NCBI GenBank assembly: GCA_947441695.1
Contig: CANEUK010000039.1
Coordinates: 1 to 9,401, forward strand
DNA length: 9,401 nucleotides
DNA from: Rickettsiales bacterium
GTDB lineage: Bacteria; Pseudomonadota; Alphaproteobacteria; Rickettsiales; UBA1997
Direction of reading: 5' to 3'
The notes beneath the pieces were generated by a model that was not told where the DNA came from, did no database searches, and saw only the letters and a program-made list of their open reading frames with translations. Below are positions 7,460-9,401 of this stretch, piece by piece. Within the stretch, counting starts at the first letter, position 1. Every line of letters starts with the position of its first letter. The translations under genes were made by a program, and so were the position numbers.

Positions 7460-7685
7460 ATTTTTTATAATTGATTTTAAAGAATTTTTTTTCACAAAAA
7501 ATGGGATCGCAAATCTAAATTTGCACCTGACAAAAGCAAACCAAAATACAAAAAAATCTAGCAAAAAATTCTGGTAAAAAATTTCAGAATTCTGGGTTGA
7601 TTTTGGTTTGAGATTCCTTACTTTGTCTTTTGGAAAATTTATTCAAATTCCCACCTTTTTGTTTCAAAATAATTTTAAAAAAATC
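7460..7685. promoter_or_regulatory. Divergent intergenic region of nrdB and peroxiredoxin with palindromes
   Basis: This 226-base spacer must carry the start signals of both divergent genes. Visible structure: an inverted repeat GCAAAT-CTAA-ATTTGC at 7509-7524; the 10-base palindrome CAGAATTCTG at 7585-7594; and a direct repeat of AATTCTGG at 7568-7575 and 7588-7595. These could be operators, but they do not match the NrdR box as I remember it. No promoter boxes stand out from the A+T background. Confidence 0.35.
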
Positions 7686-8288
7686 ATGTCAGTTTTAGTT
7701 GGAAAAAAAGCACCAGATTTCACTGCGGCAGCAGTTTTGCCAAATAACGAAATCGACGAAAAATTTAATCTTCACAGTTTTTTAAAAGGAAAAATTGGCG
7801 TTCTGTTTTTTTGGCCGCTTGATTTCACTTTTGTTTGCCCATCCGAAATTATCGCTTTTGATAATCGCCTAAAAGAGTTCAAAGATCGCGGCGCCGAAGT
7901 AATTGGCGTTTCAGTTGACTCAAAATTTAGCCATTTGGCGTGGAAAAATACCGCAATTAATCAAGGCGGAATTGGACAAGTGCAATTTCCGATGGTTGCA
8001 GATTTAACCAAGTCAATCGCGCGCGATTACGACGTTTTAGTTGGCGAAGCGGTTGCTTTACGCGGCACTTTTTTGATTGATCAAGAAGGAGTTGTGCGTC
8101 ACCAAGTTATTAACGACTTGCCTTTGGGTAGAAACATCGACGAAGCAATTCGCATGGTTGATGCGCTAAAATTTTTCCAAGAACATGGAGAAGTTTGCCC
8201 AGCTGGCTGGAGCAAAGGAAAACAAGGTATGAAAGCAGATGCCAAAGGCGTGGCTGATTATTTAGCCAATAATGCAAAAAATTTGTAA
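7686..8288 (+). CDS. Typical 2-Cys peroxiredoxin (AhpC/Prx1 type)
   Basis: This cytoplasmic thiol peroxidase reduces hydrogen peroxide and organic or nitrogen-based peroxides, and is normally recharged by thioredoxin or AhpF. The product is 200 residues, the standard length. The peroxidatic cysteine is Cys51 in PLDFTFVCPSE, with Thr48 also conserved. Arg126 (LRGTFLID) completes the active site. The resolving cysteine is Cys171 in GEVCPAGW, so it is the typical 2-Cys class working as a dimer. GGIG at 94-97 resembles the GGLG loop of sensitive eukaryotic Prx, but no C-terminal YF motif follows, so it is probably resistant to over-oxidation. The frame is open from a TTG at 7608, but family similarity begins at MSVLVGKKAPDF, so the ATG at 7686 is preferred. 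The hairpin at 8317-8356 follows. No ahpF or oxyR is adjacent. Confidence 0.95.
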   Translation: MSVLVGKKAPDFTAAAVLPNNEIDEKFNLHSFLKGKIGVLFFWPLDFTFVCPSEIIAFDNRLKEFKDRGAEVIGVSVDSKFSHLAWKNTAINQGGIGQVQFPMVADLTKSIARDYDVLVGEAVALRGTFLIDQEGVVRHQVINDLPLGRNIDEAIRMVDALKFFQEHGEVCPAGWSKGKQGMKADAKGVADYLANNAKNL

Positions 8289-8316
8289 TTAAAAAATCTA
8301 ATTTTCTACAAAAACC

Positions 8317-8356
8317 AAGCCGCTTGAGCCTTTACTAGACAATACTCAAGCGGCTT
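8317..8356. terminator. 12-bp stem hairpin downstream of the peroxiredoxin gene
   Basis: A perfect GC-containing inverted repeat, AAGCCGCTTGAG (8317-8328) and CTCAAGCGGCTT (8345-8356), encloses a 16-base loop. It lies 29 bases after the peroxiredoxin stop and 47 bases before the next start, a natural place for a terminator. No T run follows on the plus strand (ATCGATCTAAAA follows). Read on the minus strand, GG and then five T residues follow. It may be a terminator without a U-tail, an RNA-stabilising hairpin, or a protein-binding palindrome. Confidence 0.55.
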
Positions 8357-8403
8357 ATCGATCTAAAATAACTTAATTAACCAACCAACAAATAAATAAA
8401 ATA

Positions 8404-8853
8404 ATGAACAAAACTTTTCTTTTTTCGCTTTCTCTAGCTTTTTGCTTAGTTGCTCAAATTAATATTGCTGCTGCGGCAACGGAATCAGCAGTTCGCATTG
8501 AAATAACGGATATTAAAAATACCAATGGAGATTTAAGTTGTTCGCTTTTTAGCTCCAAAGAAGGATATCCCGAAGATCATTCAAAAGCCTATCAAAATAT
8601 ACACGTTAAAATTGATTCTAACCAAGCCATTTGTGAATTTAAAAATATAACGCCCGGAACTTACGCAGCTATAGTTCTTCACGATGAGAATAAAAATGGC
8701 AAAATTGATAAAAATTTTGTAGGAATTCCTCAAGAAGGCTACGCATCATCAAATAACGAACGCCCTCGCTTTTCGGCACCAAGATTTAAAGAAGCTTCTT
8801 TCAAAGTTTCGCCCGATGCTGTCACAACAATCAAAGTTAAAATGGGTTACTAA
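8404..8853 (+). CDS. Secreted DUF2141 domain protein
   Basis: This 149-residue protein belongs to the DUF2141 family, small exported proteins of unknown function, predicted to be a beta-sandwich. A signal peptide (hydrophobic core at about residues 5-19) probably cleaves near Ala24 or Ala25. The rest is a single domain with the hallmark stretch CSLFSSKEGYPEDHSKAY, then PGTYAAIVLHDENKNGKID and NFVGIPQEGYASSNN. Asp94, Asn96, Asn98, Gly99 and Asp102 form a DxNxNGxxD pattern like calcium-binding loops of EF-hand or dockerin type, so metal binding is possible but unproven. Cys46 and Cys77 could form a disulfide after export. It ends 3 bases before a short-chain dehydrogenase start, so the two are probably co-transcribed. 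The actual role is unknown. Confidence 0.9.
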   Translation: MNKTFLFSLSLAFCLVAQINIAAAATESAVRIEITDIKNTNGDLSCSLFSSKEGYPEDHSKAYQNIHVKIDSNQAICEFKNITPGTYAAIVLHDENKNGKIDKNFVGIPQEGYASSNNERPRFSAPRFKEASFKVSPDAVTTIKVKMGY

Positions 8854-8856
8854 ATT

Positions 8857-9401
8857 ATGAATAATTTAAAGGGTCAAACCGCTTTAATTACTGGCGCTTC
8901 GTCAGGAATTGGCGAAGCGATTGCGCGCAAACTTGCGGCGGAAGGCGTGAATTTAGTTTTGGTGGCAAGATCTCAAGATAAATTAACCAAACTTTCCAAC
9001 GAATTAATTGAGAAAAATGCGATTCGCTCGACAACTTTGGTAGCCGATTTGTCAAAGCCTAAATGCGGAGCTGATATTTTTAACCAAGTAAATTCTCGCG
9101 GAATTTTTGTGGATATTCTCATAAACAACGCCGGCTTTGGAACTTACGGTTTGTTTGAAGCTATTTCGCCAGAAACAGAGCAAGATGAAATTATGGTAAA
9201 TGTGGCGTCAGTTGTAGATATGACGCACGCTTTTTTACCAGGAATGCTACAACGCCAAAAAGGCAAAATTCTCAATATAGCTTCAACCTCGTCATTTCAA
9301 CCAGTGCCTTATATGGCAACCTACGCCGCCAGCAAAGCTTTTGTGTTAAGTTTTAGCGAGGCGCTTTGGGCGGAATATTACAGCCGCAAAATTCAAGTTG
9401 T
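8857..9401 (+). CDS. Short-chain dehydrogenase/reductase, partial (C-terminus outside window)
   Basis: An NAD(P)-dependent oxidoreductase of the classical SDR superfamily; the substrate cannot be told. It begins at the ATG at 8857 and stays open to the right edge, showing 181 residues of an expected 250-270. The Rossmann dinucleotide loop TGASSGIG is at residues 12-19, and Arg38 at the end of the second strand (LVLVARS) suggests NADPH preference. NNAG is at 90-93. The catalytic set is complete: Asn114, Ser142, Tyr155 and Lys159 (YAASK). The overall pattern, with GFGTYGLFEAIS after NNAG and ILNIASTSSFQPVPYMATY, fits the DltE-like (COG0300) group. It is 3 bases downstream of the DUF2141 gene with no ribosome binding site, suggesting coupled expression. 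Confidence 0.93.
   Translation, partial: MNNLKGQTALITGASSGIGEAIARKLAAEGVNLVLVARSQDKLTKLSNELIEKNAIRSTTLVADLSKPKCGADIFNQVNSRGIFVDILINNAGFGTYGLFEAISPETEQDEIMVNVASVVDMTHAFLPGMLQRQKGKILNIASTSSFQPVPYMATYAASKAFVLSFSEALWAEYYSRKIQV

Noticed and set aside
7460..7564. 35-residue N-terminal extension of NrdB from an ATG at 7564
   Set aside because: The extra residues are Phe-rich and unlike any R2 protein, while the frame from 7459 begins exactly like the family.
7608..7685. 26-residue extension of the peroxiredoxin from a TTG
   Set aside because: Peroxiredoxins of this class begin near MSVLVGKKAPDF and are about 200 residues; the extension is translated intergenic DNA.
1..9401. Possible reassignment of TGA to Trp, since none of the eight visible stops is TGA
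   Set aside because: Tryptophans at the recognisable positions I inspected use TGG, and I saw no gene extended or interrupted by in-frame TGA. In an A+T-rich genome with eight stops, absence of TGA is unremarkable.

Overview
The window is A+T-rich (roughly two thirds A+T) and densely coding, with ten genes and no gene-free stretch over about 230 bases. The protein set (HslV, TolB, a YejB-type permease, AmpG, an NrdB closest in feel to Rickettsiales-like enzymes, a 2-Cys peroxiredoxin, DUF2141) reads as chromosomal DNA of a Gram-negative alphaproteobacterium with low GC, plausibly a Rickettsiales-like or other genome-reduced lineage. That placement rests on remembered family patterns, not on a search. 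I see no insertion sequences, phage genes, CRISPR arrays, tRNA or rRNA.

Layout. On the minus strand at the left edge is an AmpG-family muropeptide permease whose C-terminus lies outside the window. Divergent from it is a tight plus-strand run: hslV, tolB, a yejB-like permease and a CorB/CNNM-type transporter, with gaps of only a few bases except before yejB (59 bases, if the ATG start is right). This run converges with a minus-strand pair: nrdB, then a diverged ModA-like periplasmic binding protein. A perfect 17-bp inverted repeat covers both stop codons at the convergence point. Divergent from nrdB is a typical 2-Cys peroxiredoxin gene, followed by a 12-bp-stem hairpin. Then come a secreted DUF2141 protein and, 3 bases after it, a short-chain dehydrogenase that runs off the right edge.

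How the genes relate. Most are core functions: cell-envelope upkeep (TolB, AmpG), protein quality control (HslV), dNTP synthesis (NrdB), peroxide defence (peroxiredoxin), and transport of peptides and divalent cations. Five genes encode one part of a multi-subunit system whose usual partner genes are not visible nearby (hslU, pal, yejA/E/F, modBC, nrdA), which suggests a genome with reshuffled operons. None of the ten start codons has a recognisable Shine-Dalgarno sequence at normal spacing. Those two points, the two unusual hairpins and the altered ligand pocket of the ModA-like protein are the most interesting observations. I did not find a convincing new multi-gene system.
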